Notes: generated by a model not told the origin, from the letters alone. A DNA stretch of 36,033 nucleotides from Phycisphaerales bacterium UBA3158 (GCA_002364555.1 DEYM01000054.1:39438-75470), one strand, 5' to 3'. Positions 24,219 to 32,736 are shown, counted from the first letter of the stretch. Numbers and translations: made by a program.

Positions 24219-24860
24219 ATGAGAAAGATTGCAGCATTGTCATTCGTTGCCGTTGGTTTCCTTGCCAGTTCGGCATCAGCAGATACCGGCCAGAACCTTC
24301 TGGCCAATGGTTCGTTTGAAGAACATGTCGTCACTGGAAGCTGGAATCTGTTTTCAGATCTTCCTGGATGGAATCTCGATGATGGCCCGGGTTTCGAATT
24401 GCAACGCGGGGTATCAGGCTGGGACGCCTACGACGGTGACCAGTGGCTGGAGCTCGATGCCGACCAGAACGGACCCGGCGGAGGCTTCATCAATGGTGAA
24501 CTGGGATCAACAAGCATCACTCAGGAAGTCCAGACCGTCGTCGGGCAGTACTACATGCTGACTCTTGGTTTTTCACCAAGACCTGGTGTCGCAGACAATC
24601 ATCTCGTCATCAGCTGGGACGATCAGGTCATCCATGAAGCAGAGGCCAATGGACTTGGACTTCAGAACACAAGCTGGCAGGAGATCAGCATCCTGATTCA
24701 GGCCGGTCGAGACATATCGTCTCTCTCGCTGTCGGATCACAGCCTGAATGACACACTCGGAACCTTCGTGGACGGTGTGAGGCTGGTCGCCGTACCGGCA
24801 CCAGCCACTCTGGCACTGCTGATCATTCCCGTATTGACCGGACGACGCCGAAGAAGATGA
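24219..24860 (+). CDS. Secreted DUF642-like protein with a PAP/Arg C-terminal tail
   Basis: 213 residues. Signal peptide MRKIAALSFVAVGFLASSASA. The body has the landmarks of DUF642/choice-of-anchor-type jelly rolls: NLLANGSFEEH, LPGWNLDDGPGFELQRG, GDQWLELDAD, SITQEVQTVVGQYYMLTLGFSPRPG and FVDGVRLVAV. In plants and bacteria such domains bind carbohydrates. The tail VPAPATLALLIIPVLTGRRRRR has the Pro-Ala-Pro, hydrophobic helix and Arg5 of a PEP-CTERM-like sorting signal, as in the protein at 21528. GAGGAG (24209-24214) lies 4 nt before the ATG at 24219 and decides it over a TTG at 24207. Divergent from the dioxygenase across about 210 bp; a bidirectional terminator follows. Confidence 0.85.
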   Translation: MRKIAALSFVAVGFLASSASADTGQNLLANGSFEEHVVTGSWNLFSDLPGWNLDDGPGFELQRGVSGWDAYDGDQWLELDADQNGPGGGFINGELGSTSITQEVQTVVGQYYMLTLGFSPRPGVADNHLVISWDDQVIHEAEANGLGLQNTSWQEISILIQAGRDISSLSLSDHSLNDTLGTFVDGVRLVAVPAPATLALLIIPVLTGRRRRR

Positions 24861-24893
24861 ACATCGACTTGGAACGAATGTGAATCCACAAGA

Positions 24894-24925
24894 CAAGCCC
24901 CGGTTCATTCGAGAACCGGGGCTTG
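24894..24925. terminator. Bidirectional terminator between convergent genes
   Basis: A 13-bp perfect stem, CAAGCCCCGGTTC with GAACCGGGGCTTG, around a 6-nt loop. It lies between the stops of the DUF642-like gene (plus) and the thioredoxin-fold gene (minus). No strong T-run on either side. Confidence 0.75.
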
Positions 24926-24949
24926 CCGAATACTGATCGAACACCTCTA

Positions 24950-26227
24950 TCAGTTGATGTCCATCGCTCTGGAGAATTCCGCAAGCACCCTATTGGGCCC
25001 GACGTAGTTGCCATCGACATAGCTCTTGGCCACGGCGGTGCCTTCGGGATTCAACCAGACGAGATTCGGAATGCCCCGATCGCCATAGGTCTGCTTGAGT
25101 CCACTGGCATTCACCCGATCCAGCGGAACCGCAAAGAAGTCCATCTTGTAGTCCGTCATGTACTTCATCTGATCGGCCGCGGATCGGTCCGAGCTGACGA
25201 AGACGATTGTGAAATCCTTTGCCTGGGCATTCTGATCGAAGAAGTTCACCAGCGTCGGCGTGAACTTGCGGCATGGAGGACACCATTTGGCCGAGAAGTA
25301 GAGCAGAACGTTCTTCTTGGTCTTCAATACGCTGCTGGAAACCATTGCACCAGAGGCATCCACCAGATTTGGACCGATCATCGAGATCAACCGTTCATTG
25401 CCGGCCTTGGAGTCACCGGAGATTGGCTGTGATGGCGATACGAGTTCCTTGATGACTTCGGGAAGCTCGAATTCATCCTTGGTGAGCTTCATGACCCTGG
25501 TGAGTGAACTGACGTCCACTCTGTTTCTGACCTCGCCTTTGCTCAGAAGCGTGAATCCACTTGGGAAATTCACTTCCTGACCTTCCCCGATGGAGAACAT
25601 CCGATACTCGCTCACGACCATCTCCATCACCGTGTCGGAAGACTTGAAATCCAGACCCTTGAACAGTCCGGTTTCCACATCGAAGAAGAAATTCATCGGA
25701 ATCGTCTCGGCTCGAGGCATCGCGATCACCCGCCAGCAGATTGAACCGGCGAAGTTGAACTTTCCCACCGTGTTCAACCTGGACATCTTCTTGTCGATAT
25801 CGAACAGCGAGAGGGGATTGAATACCACCTGATTGGCCAGTGCGACCGATGACGTGACGAGTGAGGGACTGCTGATCGTCCGCGAACCATCGACCGACCG
25901 TTGCTCTACGTATCTCCATGTGACTGGACCATTGGAACCATAGACCTCGGCCAGTCCGGACTCGTCACCTACCTGGACCTTGGCGCGAAAACGCCATGGC
26001 ATTCTCGAATCGAACTCCACACTCAACTCGGAATCCTCGCTACCAGTGGATCTGCCCTTGTAGAGGTAGGCGGAATTCCCGAAGAGACTCGCCGCGTCCG
26101 CACCCGCCCAGTTGGTGAATAGGAATTGAGCCGATGGCTTGGCATTCACTGGCGGAGGAGTCTTGGCCTGCCCCATGGCTGTCGTTGCCGTGAAGATGAA
26201 CAGAAAGGCGGCGATTGTTCGAATCAT
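24950..26227 (-). CDS. Exported protein with a C-terminal thioredoxin/nucleoredoxin-like domain
   Basis: 425 residues. Signal peptide MIRTIAAFLFIFTATTAMGQA. The N-terminal half (about 30-225) is beta-rich, with FDSRMPWRFRAKVQVGDESGL and FFFDVETGLFKGLDFKS, and resembles the lipoprotein-carrier (LolA/LppX) style of fold; that resemblance is a guess. From about residue 285 comes a tryparedoxin-like thioredoxin domain with redox site WCPPC (Cys316, Cys319), the cis-Pro region RGIPNLVWLN, and FTIVFVSSDRS. It would act in the periplasm as a disulfide reductase or cytochrome c/protein-folding helper. The start has AAAGGA about 11-16 nt upstream, consistent with ATG at 26227. Monocistronic by context. 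Confidence 0.87.
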   Translation of the reverse strand: MIRTIAAFLFIFTATTAMGQAKTPPPVNAKPSAQFLFTNWAGADAASLFGNSAYLYKGRSTGSEDSELSVEFDSRMPWRFRAKVQVGDESGLAEVYGSNGPVTWRYVEQRSVDGSRTISSPSLVTSSVALANQVVFNPLSLFDIDKKMSRLNTVGKFNFAGSICWRVIAMPRAETIPMNFFFDVETGLFKGLDFKSSDTVMEMVVSEYRMFSIGEGQEVNFPSGFTLLSKGEVRNRVDVSSLTRVMKLTKDEFELPEVIKELVSPSQPISGDSKAGNERLISMIGPNLVDASGAMVSSSVLKTKKNVLLYFSAKWCPPCRKFTPTLVNFFDQNAQAKDFTIVFVSSDRSAADQMKYMTDYKMDFFAVPLDRVNASGLKQTYGDRGIPNLVWLNPEGTAVAKSYVDGNYVGPNRVLAEFSRAMDIN

Positions 26228-26503
26228 GAGAGCGTTTCCTTTGAGGTGAATATCACACCACTATAGAACGGAATTCGAATCCGACCCATCGTGGAATCGA
26301 TCATATTGACTCATCGACAGGAAAAGATCGCGGACGATCGTCTCTACGTGGATCCACCTGTTCCTCCTCCGAAAGCCATGCCGCCATCAGAGGCGAAAAC
26401 AAGGCGAATGGGATCGCGAATCACCACCATGAATCGTGATGTGGCTTCGATCAGTTCATATACTGGGAACGCCCCTTTGTTGTAGCTCCCTGGAGAATAT
26501 TTG
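26228..26503. other. Divergent intergenic region, nothing recognised
   Basis: A 276-bp region between the thioredoxin-fold gene (minus) and the hydrolase gene (plus). It must hold two promoters. Short frames cross it on both strands, but none has a convincing start or codon pattern. Confidence 0.4.
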
Positions 26504-28429
26504 ATGGCATTCCCCCACCTCGTCATCCTGCCTCTTATCGCCAGCAGTACCGCGCTCGATGTTATTCCAAAGCAGATCGGTGCACCCGCGGCGGACCTCG
26601 TCAATGAGAGATTGCGATCACCCGATCCGGCCGCAGTCGCACGCCCATTCGGACACGCCATGATTCCGCTGGAATTCGATGGTCATGGCAACTGCGAGTG
26701 CTCGATACCGATTCCATCGACCGATCGACTTTCTCTCGTCCCCATCGGCCACAACAGTGACGACTGGGTGTTTCAGGCCATGGATCCCGACGGCGAGCGT
26801 GATGGCATCGGCTGGACGCGTCGGTTCGGCGACATGCAACCGTTCATTCCCCAGGAGACGATCAGACTTGATGTCGAGAATCCAACACCAGGTACGTGGA
26901 CCGTTGCCATCGCAAACGCGACACCCGGCACCGAAGGCTATCTGCTGATCAGGGATCATTCGGGCGTTGCCCTGCAGATGCATGCTGGTTCATATGCATC
27001 CCTTGTCGAGCAACCAAAGATCATGCGTGTCTCACTTGCACCAGTCGATGCGATGGGCAATCCACTGATGGACGCGGTACACGCCTACTCCCAGGGCCTG
27101 GAGATCACCAGAGCGGACATGAGCTGGCATGGACCCGACGGGATGATCATCGAGCAGCCCATGGGCCGCTCGGGGCCCTGGCTCGAACAGACCTTCGTCC
27201 CGGTGACGGAGGGAGCCCATGAATGCAGAATTCAGATCGAAGGCATCGATTCGCTTGGTCATCGATTCATTCGCACGGGGATCCATCACTTCTACGTTGA
27301 GGTACCTGTTGAGCTCATCGAATTTGATACACGAGCGATCGACTCGGAACGGCTGGCAATCGATCTGGTGCTTGCCGGCGCGGATACCCGAGAATCACTC
27401 CTGCTCAGCGGTGAAGCCTGGTGCCTTGGAGAGGGTGGCATGCAGCCCAGATCCTGGGTTGGAGGCATTTCACCTGTTGTGGATGGCGTCGCGACGTTGG
27501 TACTCGATCGACGATGGCTGACGGCGGAAGGTGGCAGCGGAGATCAACTGACGATTCGATCACTTCGAATCGCGTCTCCAAATGCGGCCAGACCACTTCT
27601 GAGATCGGGGGCGGACCACTCGTTGCAGCTGGGCGACATCCCGATACCGCCGGAACTGGACACCGATGACTCGACACTTCAGGCCATGCGACATGGAAAA
27701 GGTGATGTGGCAAGCTTGAGAATTCGAAGCCAGCCATGGAAATCGCCCTCGAGATCCGATCGCTACGGTGGACATAATCTCATGCTCAGCCATGGATACT
27801 GCTCCGATGCCGATTCATGGAATCCATCTGATTTCTCCGGAGATGTCGCTGAATACATCAACATGTTCCAGAACTTCTCGCATGACCAGTTCGCACAGGA
27901 TTTCATCGTCTTCGGAAGCCAGTACAAGAGCTACGGTATCGTGGGCCACTCACAAGGTGGAAATGCCGCCGTCCATCTCTACACGTTCTACTGGAGCGGA
28001 CTCGACTGGGCTGACGACGGCCGGTTGATCCAGTGTCTCGGCACACCCTTCTCCGGAACTTCACTGGCTGGCAACCTCTCGATTCTCGGCGAGCTCTTCG
28101 GATTCGGATGTGGTGTCAACTACGACCTGACCTACGACGGCGCCGCTGAATGGCTCTCCTACATCCCGACCAGTACTCGCGAGAACACTTGGACATGGAC
28201 ATCGACTGTCGAGGACCAGTGGTGGTCCTACGACTATTGCCACTTCCTGACCGATCTCGTCCTCTGGGATCCCGATGACGGGGTGGTCGAGAATGCCGAG
28301 GGCGATCTCGATGGCGCCAACAACATGGGAACCACCATCGGATGGTGCCACATCAAGGACATGTCTGAACCCAGGGAAGTCGATGACACCAATCGAAGCT
28401 CTGAAATGGATGCGGAGGCGGCTCGATGA
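26504..28429 (+). CDS. Secreted alpha/beta hydrolase resembling 'conditioned medium factor' proteins
   Basis: About 641 residues. A weak N-terminal signal (MAFPHLVILPLIASSTALD) is followed by a beta-rich N-terminal half (about 50-400) with one or two Ig-like modules, DUF4785-like as far as I can judge. The C-terminal third is an alpha/beta hydrolase: LMLSHGYCSD (oxyanion loop), YGIVGHSQGGNAAVHLYTFYWSG with nucleophile Ser483, LGTPFSGTSLAGNL, LTYDGAAEWLSYIP, then WDPDDGVVENA and GWCHIKD, which supply likely Asp and His. The SHDQFAQDF / HSQGG / WWSYDYC pattern recalls secreted 'conditioned medium factor' proteins of marine gammaproteobacteria; the substrate is unknown. GGAG lies 8 nt before the ATG at 26504. 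The stop overlaps the next gene by four bases (ATGA). Confidence 0.82.
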   Translation: MAFPHLVILPLIASSTALDVIPKQIGAPAADLVNERLRSPDPAAVARPFGHAMIPLEFDGHGNCECSIPIPSTDRLSLVPIGHNSDDWVFQAMDPDGERDGIGWTRRFGDMQPFIPQETIRLDVENPTPGTWTVAIANATPGTEGYLLIRDHSGVALQMHAGSYASLVEQPKIMRVSLAPVDAMGNPLMDAVHAYSQGLEITRADMSWHGPDGMIIEQPMGRSGPWLEQTFVPVTEGAHECRIQIEGIDSLGHRFIRTGIHHFYVEVPVELIEFDTRAIDSERLAIDLVLAGADTRESLLLSGEAWCLGEGGMQPRSWVGGISPVVDGVATLVLDRRWLTAEGGSGDQLTIRSLRIASPNAARPLLRSGADHSLQLGDIPIPPELDTDDSTLQAMRHGKGDVASLRIRSQPWKSPSRSDRYGGHNLMLSHGYCSDADSWNPSDFSGDVAEYINMFQNFSHDQFAQDFIVFGSQYKSYGIVGHSQGGNAAVHLYTFYWSGLDWADDGRLIQCLGTPFSGTSLAGNLSILGELFGFGCGVNYDLTYDGAAEWLSYIPTSTRENTWTWTSTVEDQWWSYDYCHFLTDLVLWDPDDGVVENAEGDLDGANNMGTTIGWCHIKDMSEPREVDDTNRSSEMDAEAAR

Positions 28430-29202
28430 CACCACTACCCATGCTTCTTCCAATGCTTTCCGGCAGCCTGGCCTTGGGCGCCCCCTTCTGTGGAACCGGC
28501 CCCACGACGATTCCGGATGACGGCACATCCTCCACGACCTGGACCATATCGGTCGATGCGGAGGGACTCGTCACCGAAGCTCGCCTGCAGCTCGATGTCG
28601 CCCATCCATGGGTCGGTGATCTCGAGATCACCCTGCGATCCCCCGACGGTACCCCCGTCACCATCATCGACAGGCCCGGAATGCCTGATGGCGGGTGGAT
28701 GGGACCATGGGGTTGTGGAGGAGACGATATCGATGGCTTCTTCGATGACGACGCCACCACCGTCGGAGAGACCATGTGCTCCACCACAGAGGTTCCTGTC
28801 ATGCACGGCAACATGATGCCGGCGGAACCACTCGCGACCGTGACCGGACTCTGGGCCCAGGGCGACTGGACAGTCGAGTTCCTGGATGCATCGCCCATCG
28901 ACGCCGGATACGTCAGGGATGCCTGCCTGATCATCTACACCTCGCCGGACTGCAATGCCAACGGTGTTCCCGATGGAAACGACATCGAGAATGGAACATC
29001 GGAAGACATCGACGGCAACGGAATTCCGGACGACTGCGACTGCCCCACCGACACGACCGGAGACGGCGTCACCGGAGTCGACGATCTGCTCATGGTGATC
29101 TCCCAGTTCGGACAGGAGCAGACGGATGCGGACGTGAATGGAAACGGCATCGTGGATATCCAGGACATTCTCCTGATCATCGACATGTGGAACGGCTGTT
29201 GA
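28426..29202 (+). CDS. Secreted P-domain protein with C-terminal dockerin-like repeats
   Basis: 258 residues. A short hydrophobic N-terminus (MTPLPMLLPMLSGSLALGAP) acts as signal. Residues about 25-170 match the proprotein convertase P-domain: TEARLQLDVAHPWVGDLEITLRSPDGTPVTII, GDWTVEFLDASP and AGYVRDACLII. A thrombospondin type 3-like calcium stretch follows (NANGVPDGNDIENGTSEDIDGNGIPDDCDC), then two dockerin type I-like loops (DTTGDGVTGVDDLLMVISQFG, DVNGNGIVDIQDILLIIDMWNG). No protease domain is attached, so the P-domain is a stand-alone binding module. It overlaps the stop of the hydrolase gene, suggesting that the two exported proteins are made together. Confidence 0.87.
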   Translation: MTPLPMLLPMLSGSLALGAPFCGTGPTTIPDDGTSSTTWTISVDAEGLVTEARLQLDVAHPWVGDLEITLRSPDGTPVTIIDRPGMPDGGWMGPWGCGGDDIDGFFDDDATTVGETMCSTTEVPVMHGNMMPAEPLATVTGLWAQGDWTVEFLDASPIDAGYVRDACLIIYTSPDCNANGVPDGNDIENGTSEDIDGNGIPDDCDCPTDTTGDGVTGVDDLLMVISQFGQEQTDADVNGNGIVDIQDILLIIDMWNGC

Positions 29203-29241
29203 TTCGAGGGCTCACGACGGATTCGAACGATCTCCTCCCGA

Positions 29242-29688
29242 GTGCACATGACCATCGACCATCTCACCTGGAAACACATGCCGCCTGTTCCACGATCAGT
29301 GGACGAGGCGATGGACCAGTTCGACTGGGAACACTGGGAATCCCTGCTGTCCGAACGAGGTGTCGAGATCGAGAGACCACGAAAGACACCACATCCAAGG
29401 CATCCATCGATCATCTATCCCATCGACTACGGTTCACTGCCCGGGACACTGGGTGGTGATGGCGAGGCTGTCGATGTCTGGTCCGGGACGGGTTCGAACG
29501 GACTCATGGCCCTGATCATGACTCGAGATCACGTCAAGCAGGATCGCGAAGTCGATCTTCTCTGGAATTGCACGCCCGAGGAGATCTATCTGATCAACGG
29601 CTTCGTGAACTTCGACCAATCGCTACTCGAAGGCAGGCTTGTCCTTCGCACGCCCATGCTGGATCTCTGGAGGCACACCTCCAAATGA
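29242..29688 (+). CDS. Short inorganic pyrophosphatase-like protein
   Basis: 148 residues (ATGs at 29242 and 29248 are both possible). The core carries the family-I pyrophosphatase signature IIYPIDYGSLPGT followed by GGDGEAVDVW, so Asp73, Glu75 and Asp78 take the places of the metal-binding acids. Asp96 and Asp101 keep the spacing of the second acidic pair. The C-terminal Tyr-Lys of the classical enzyme is not seen, and the length is below the usual ~175 residues. An N-terminal extension (about 1-45), Trp- and Pro-rich, is not part of the core. It could hydrolyse pyrophosphate or have drifted to another phosphate ester. It lies 39 nt after the dockerin gene, and a strong terminator starts directly at its stop. 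Confidence 0.75.
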   Translation: MHMTIDHLTWKHMPPVPRSVDEAMDQFDWEHWESLLSERGVEIERPRKTPHPRHPSIIYPIDYGSLPGTLGGDGEAVDVWSGTGSNGLMALIMTRDHVKQDREVDLLWNCTPEEIYLINGFVNFDQSLLEGRLVLRTPMLDLWRHTSK

Positions 29689-29720
29689 CATGCCCCGGCC
29701 GCTGAAGCGACCGGGGCATG
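29689..29720. terminator. Bidirectional terminator directly after the pyrophosphatase-like gene
   Basis: CATGCCCCGG pairs perfectly with CCGGGGCATG. Inside, after a C/A mismatch, CGC/GCG closes a TGAA loop. It begins one base after the stop codon and lies between convergent genes. No T-run. Confidence 0.7.
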
Positions 29721-29745
29721 CCGTGCAGGAGATACGAGCAGTCAA

Positions 29746-32361
29746 TCAGCGGCTGGTCCAGTTGTCGAGTACCAGAAGCAGATCACCGATTCCAACCATG
29801 CCGTCGGCATTCTGATCTGCAGCACAGTCCTCGTCGCCATCGCACTGCTTGCCCCAGTTCTCGATGATGGTGAGCAGATCCGTGATGTCGACTTCGAAGT
29901 CCATGTTGATATCGCCTGGATATGGGATATGGCAGTATGGCGTGATGAAGCAGAGCTCATCCTCACAGGTCGTGCCATCGTCGAAGACGGCCGTCAGTGT
30001 GAGGCATACCTGCTGACCTGCTGGAGCGTTGAACAGCTTCACGCTGACCGGATAGCTCTGGTAGGGAACGAACGGACCGACAAGCGTACCTGGTGCGAAG
30101 GTGGTCCCAGCAGGGCCAGTCACCTGAACCTCGGCGATCGTGCCGCCACCGATGGCGGAGAATCCGAAATCGACCTTGTGATACATGCCGTTGTGGTGGT
30201 GGAAGCGGCAGTTGGTACCGAAGTGGTTGAGGTACATGCATGGCTCGGGAGCAGCCTTGGTCACGACCAGATCACCGATCATAGTCTTGTCCTGGCCGAG
30301 CAGGTTGTCCTGATAGTCGACGAGGACGCTGGTGGTCACGTCGCCACCGGTGGCTGGGATACCCGCGAAGCCGTAGATGTTGGAGTAGGGAGCAGGATGG
30401 TTGAGATGCAGGGCGTCGCCGGAAGCCCAGTTTCGCAGTGTGTCGGCATCAACACCACCGGTTGCATTCGTACCTCCGCCTTCACCGACACCGAAGCTGT
30501 TGCCAGATACCCATGACCCGTTCTCACACTCGTACTCGAGAAGACGCGACCGATGGGCCGAGAGGCTCTCGAAGCTCGTCTGGGAACGCTCGGCAAGAAG
30601 CATGGTGCCACGTGGCGAGAAGCGGATATCAGAAACCGGTGAACTCCAATCGTTGGACATGTAGCCTGGAATGGTGACTTCCAGTTCCTCGACACCGATT
30701 GGTGTACCACTCGCATCGAGCTGAACCGACCAGATCTCGTTGGAAGAGGCGTTTGTACCGGAATCGATATGCTCATTCCACATCGAGAAGTAGAGTCGGC
30801 CGGCATGAACCTCGACCGCCCAGGGACGATCGCCGAGGGCCACAGGCCCGACCGCACCGTTGAACGGAAGTGCAGGGTCGAAGGTGCTCAGGACGTTTCC
30901 ATTGACATCGAGCTGGTAGATGAGGCCGTCTTCCATGTTGGTGACGAAGAAGACCTGATGCTCGCAGTCCCAGGTGATGCTGCCCAGACCGCTGTCCGTG
31001 TTGGGAAGCGTGGCGAATACGGAGATGTCTCCCGTGAAGCGATCGATTCGATACACGGCACCCCATCCACCGATGCCGACCTGATCGCTGTTCCATGAGC
31101 GTGTGGTCGTCACGAAGATGTCACCATCATCATCGAGGGCCAGACCGAAGATGCTGCCCAGGTTGTTCTGGTTCCAATCGGGATCGCTGTAGCGTTCAAG
31201 GCTCCACCAGGAGTCGACCGGTGCGGAGTTCGCATTGGTCAAGTCGAAGACGGTGAGCACGTTGGCCTGGAAGATATTCGGCGAAGCGGTCTGTACGGCT
31301 ACGGGACCGGAACCGAAGACCTGGGAGAAGTCGGGATCGAGATACGAAGGACGGCCCGCACATTCGGATCCGGGCTGGACGATGCAGTCGCCACTTGGAG
31401 GATCGCACTCGACCTGAGGAGCCGTGCAGGAGACGCCCGCACCGTACCAGTAGCCGTTGAGATCGATGCAATGCTCCTGTATCAGCATGGCACAGATGAA
31501 TCCAAGATCCGCATCCTCGTAGCAGCAGGCACCCAGCTCATTGGGGACGTCCCCACACTGGACGACTGGATCGTTGCAGAGGACGCCGGCACCGTACCAC
31601 TGGCCGCTGAGCGTCTGGCAATCCGCCTGGTTCGTCTCGTTGCAGAACGGGTTGTTGTCCGCATCCTTGTAGCAGCAGGCACCCTTTTCGGGAATGTCGC
31701 ATTCGACCTGAGGATCGGTGCACACCACGTTGTGGCCGTAGTAGTAACCGTTGACATCAAGGCAATGCTCCTGCTCCATCTCGGCACAGATAAGCCCAAG
31801 ATCCGGATCTTCGTAGCAGCATGCACCGATCAGGGGCTCGTTGCTGCAATAGATCTGCGGATCGTTGCAGTCGGAACCAGATCCGTACCAGACGCCACCC
31901 ACATCGATGCAATGCTCCTCGATCCTGAGATCGCAGATCCATCCATCGGGCGTGTTGTAGCAGCAGGCTCCCATGTCTTCGAGCGATGGGCACTCGACCT
32001 GGGGATCACCGCAGGGAATTCCGGAACCATAGAAATAGCCATTCAGATCGAGGCATTTCTCCTGTAGAAGCTGATCACAGATGAGACCCATGCCAGGTTC
32101 CTCGTAGCAGCAGGCACCTTCATTGTCGTCAACATCCTCACAGTGAATATCAGAACATGGGACATGGGCACCTGCCCAGATACCCACGTAATCGATGCAG
32201 ACATGCTCCGTGAGCATGTCGCATACGAGGTCACCAGCCTGGTCGGTATAACAACAGGCCCCCTCTGGTTCATTCAGATTCTGCATCGCACTGGCGGCAG
32301 AAACTAGAGCCAGTGTTCCGACCAGGGAACCCATTGTTTTTATAAGACGATTTGTATTCAC
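29746..32361 (-). CDS. Secreted protein with six 6-Cys repeats, propeller-like region and dockerin
   Basis: 871 residues from a GTG start. The signal peptide ends at about residue 27 (LALVSAASA). Six tandem repeats of 46-50 residues follow (about 34-330), each starting GACCY and following C-C-x(8-9)-C-x7-C-x13-C-x(4-6)-C, with a YG or AG before the fifth Cys: 36 cysteines in all. Next comes a propeller-like region (about 345-690; IFGLALDDDGDIFVTTT, GLGSITWDCEHQVFFVTN, VEVHAGRLYFSMW), an Ig-like stretch with FHHHNGMYHKVDFGF, and two dockerin-like loops (DINMDFEVDITDLLTIIENWG, DQNADGMVGIGDLLLVLDNW). The frame is open to 32607, but GGAG lies 9 nt before the GTG at 32361 and the signal peptide begins there. 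Probably extracellular and disulfide-rich; function unknown. Confidence 0.82.
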   Translation of the reverse strand: MNTNRLIKTMGSLVGTLALVSAASAMQNLNEPEGACCYTDQAGDLVCDMLTEHVCIDYVGIWAGAHVPCSDIHCEDVDDNEGACCYEEPGMGLICDQLLQEKCLDLNGYFYGSGIPCGDPQVECPSLEDMGACCYNTPDGWICDLRIEEHCIDVGGVWYGSGSDCNDPQIYCSNEPLIGACCYEDPDLGLICAEMEQEHCLDVNGYYYGHNVVCTDPQVECDIPEKGACCYKDADNNPFCNETNQADCQTLSGQWYGAGVLCNDPVVQCGDVPNELGACCYEDADLGFICAMLIQEHCIDLNGYWYGAGVSCTAPQVECDPPSGDCIVQPGSECAGRPSYLDPDFSQVFGSGPVAVQTASPNIFQANVLTVFDLTNANSAPVDSWWSLERYSDPDWNQNNLGSIFGLALDDDGDIFVTTTRSWNSDQVGIGGWGAVYRIDRFTGDISVFATLPNTDSGLGSITWDCEHQVFFVTNMEDGLIYQLDVNGNVLSTFDPALPFNGAVGPVALGDRPWAVEVHAGRLYFSMWNEHIDSGTNASSNEIWSVQLDASGTPIGVEELEVTIPGYMSNDWSSPVSDIRFSPRGTMLLAERSQTSFESLSAHRSRLLEYECENGSWVSGNSFGVGEGGGTNATGGVDADTLRNWASGDALHLNHPAPYSNIYGFAGIPATGGDVTTSVLVDYQDNLLGQDKTMIGDLVVTKAAPEPCMYLNHFGTNCRFHHHNGMYHKVDFGFSAIGGGTIAEVQVTGPAGTTFAPGTLVGPFVPYQSYPVSVKLFNAPAGQQVCLTLTAVFDDGTTCEDELCFITPYCHIPYPGDINMDFEVDITDLLTIIENWGKQCDGDEDCAADQNADGMVGIGDLLLVLDNWTSR
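31370..32262 (-). repeat. Six tandem Cys-rich coding repeats
   Basis: About 145-bp units encoding GACCY-type modules. Units 2, 4 and 6 are most alike at protein level (YEEPGMGLIC, YEDPDLGLIC, YEDADLGFIC); unit 1 is the most divergent (WAG instead of YG and a shorter last spacing). Linkers between units are acidic and variable, which suggests duplication within the gene followed by divergence. Confidence 0.8.
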
Positions 32362-32370
32362 GGCGTTGAT

Positions 32371-32374
32371 CTCC
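32371..32374 (-). promoter_or_regulatory. Shine-Dalgarno deciding a GTG start
   Basis: Minus-strand GGAG, nine nucleotides before the GTG at 32361. The residues upstream of the GTG in the longer frame are basic and unlike a signal peptide. Confidence 0.55.
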
Positions 32375-32736
32375 GACACATTTGATTGACTCGATTTGAA
32401 AAGCCATACGCAATCACCGCGCGACCTCTGGAAGCACCCTTTGGCCTTGTTTCCCCTCCTGGGAGATGAGTGGTGAAAGACTCCTCGTTCACTAGTTCTC
32501 TGCACGAGATGAGCCTTCCTCACAGTTAAAAACCGGAATCCATCAAAATAGTCCGAGCGGAAACGTAAACCACTGCTAATGAGCAGCTTGCGACTTGATG
32601 ATTTCACGCCGATTTCGGCTCAAATCAGGGTCTTATGGGGGTGCCGGGGCCAGTGGATACCACCACCTGGACCGGGAGAGCCGGATCCGGGTCCTCGTGA
32701 TGCCTCCAATCCACCTCCCCTGATGGGGAGAAGACC
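32375..32736. other. Long upstream region of the Cys-repeat gene; little recognised
   Basis: The gap between the sulfatase stop and the Cys-repeat gene start is 375 bp. The half nearer the Cys-repeat gene is AT-richer and presumably holds its promoter. Next to the sulfatase stop, CTCCCC-TGAT-GGGGAG (32716-32731) is a small perfect hairpin that could be a weak terminator, and GCCGA-TT-TCGGC (32610-32621) is another short inverted repeat. No gene is seen. Confidence 0.35.

Noticed and set aside
26344..26661. Minus-strand frame crossing the hydrolase start, ending in a Gly-rich tail.
   Set aside because: It would overlap the convincing hydrolase start and Shine-Dalgarno; no family resemblance.
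31370..32262. Regular ~145-bp repeats considered as a CRISPR or non-coding tandem repeat.
   Set aside because: The unit is too long, diverged at DNA level and perfectly in frame; it is a protein repeat.
32375..32607. An 82-residue N-terminal extension of the Cys-repeat protein.
   Set aside because: It is basic and unlike an export signal, while a good GGAG-GTG start with a signal peptide lies at 32361.
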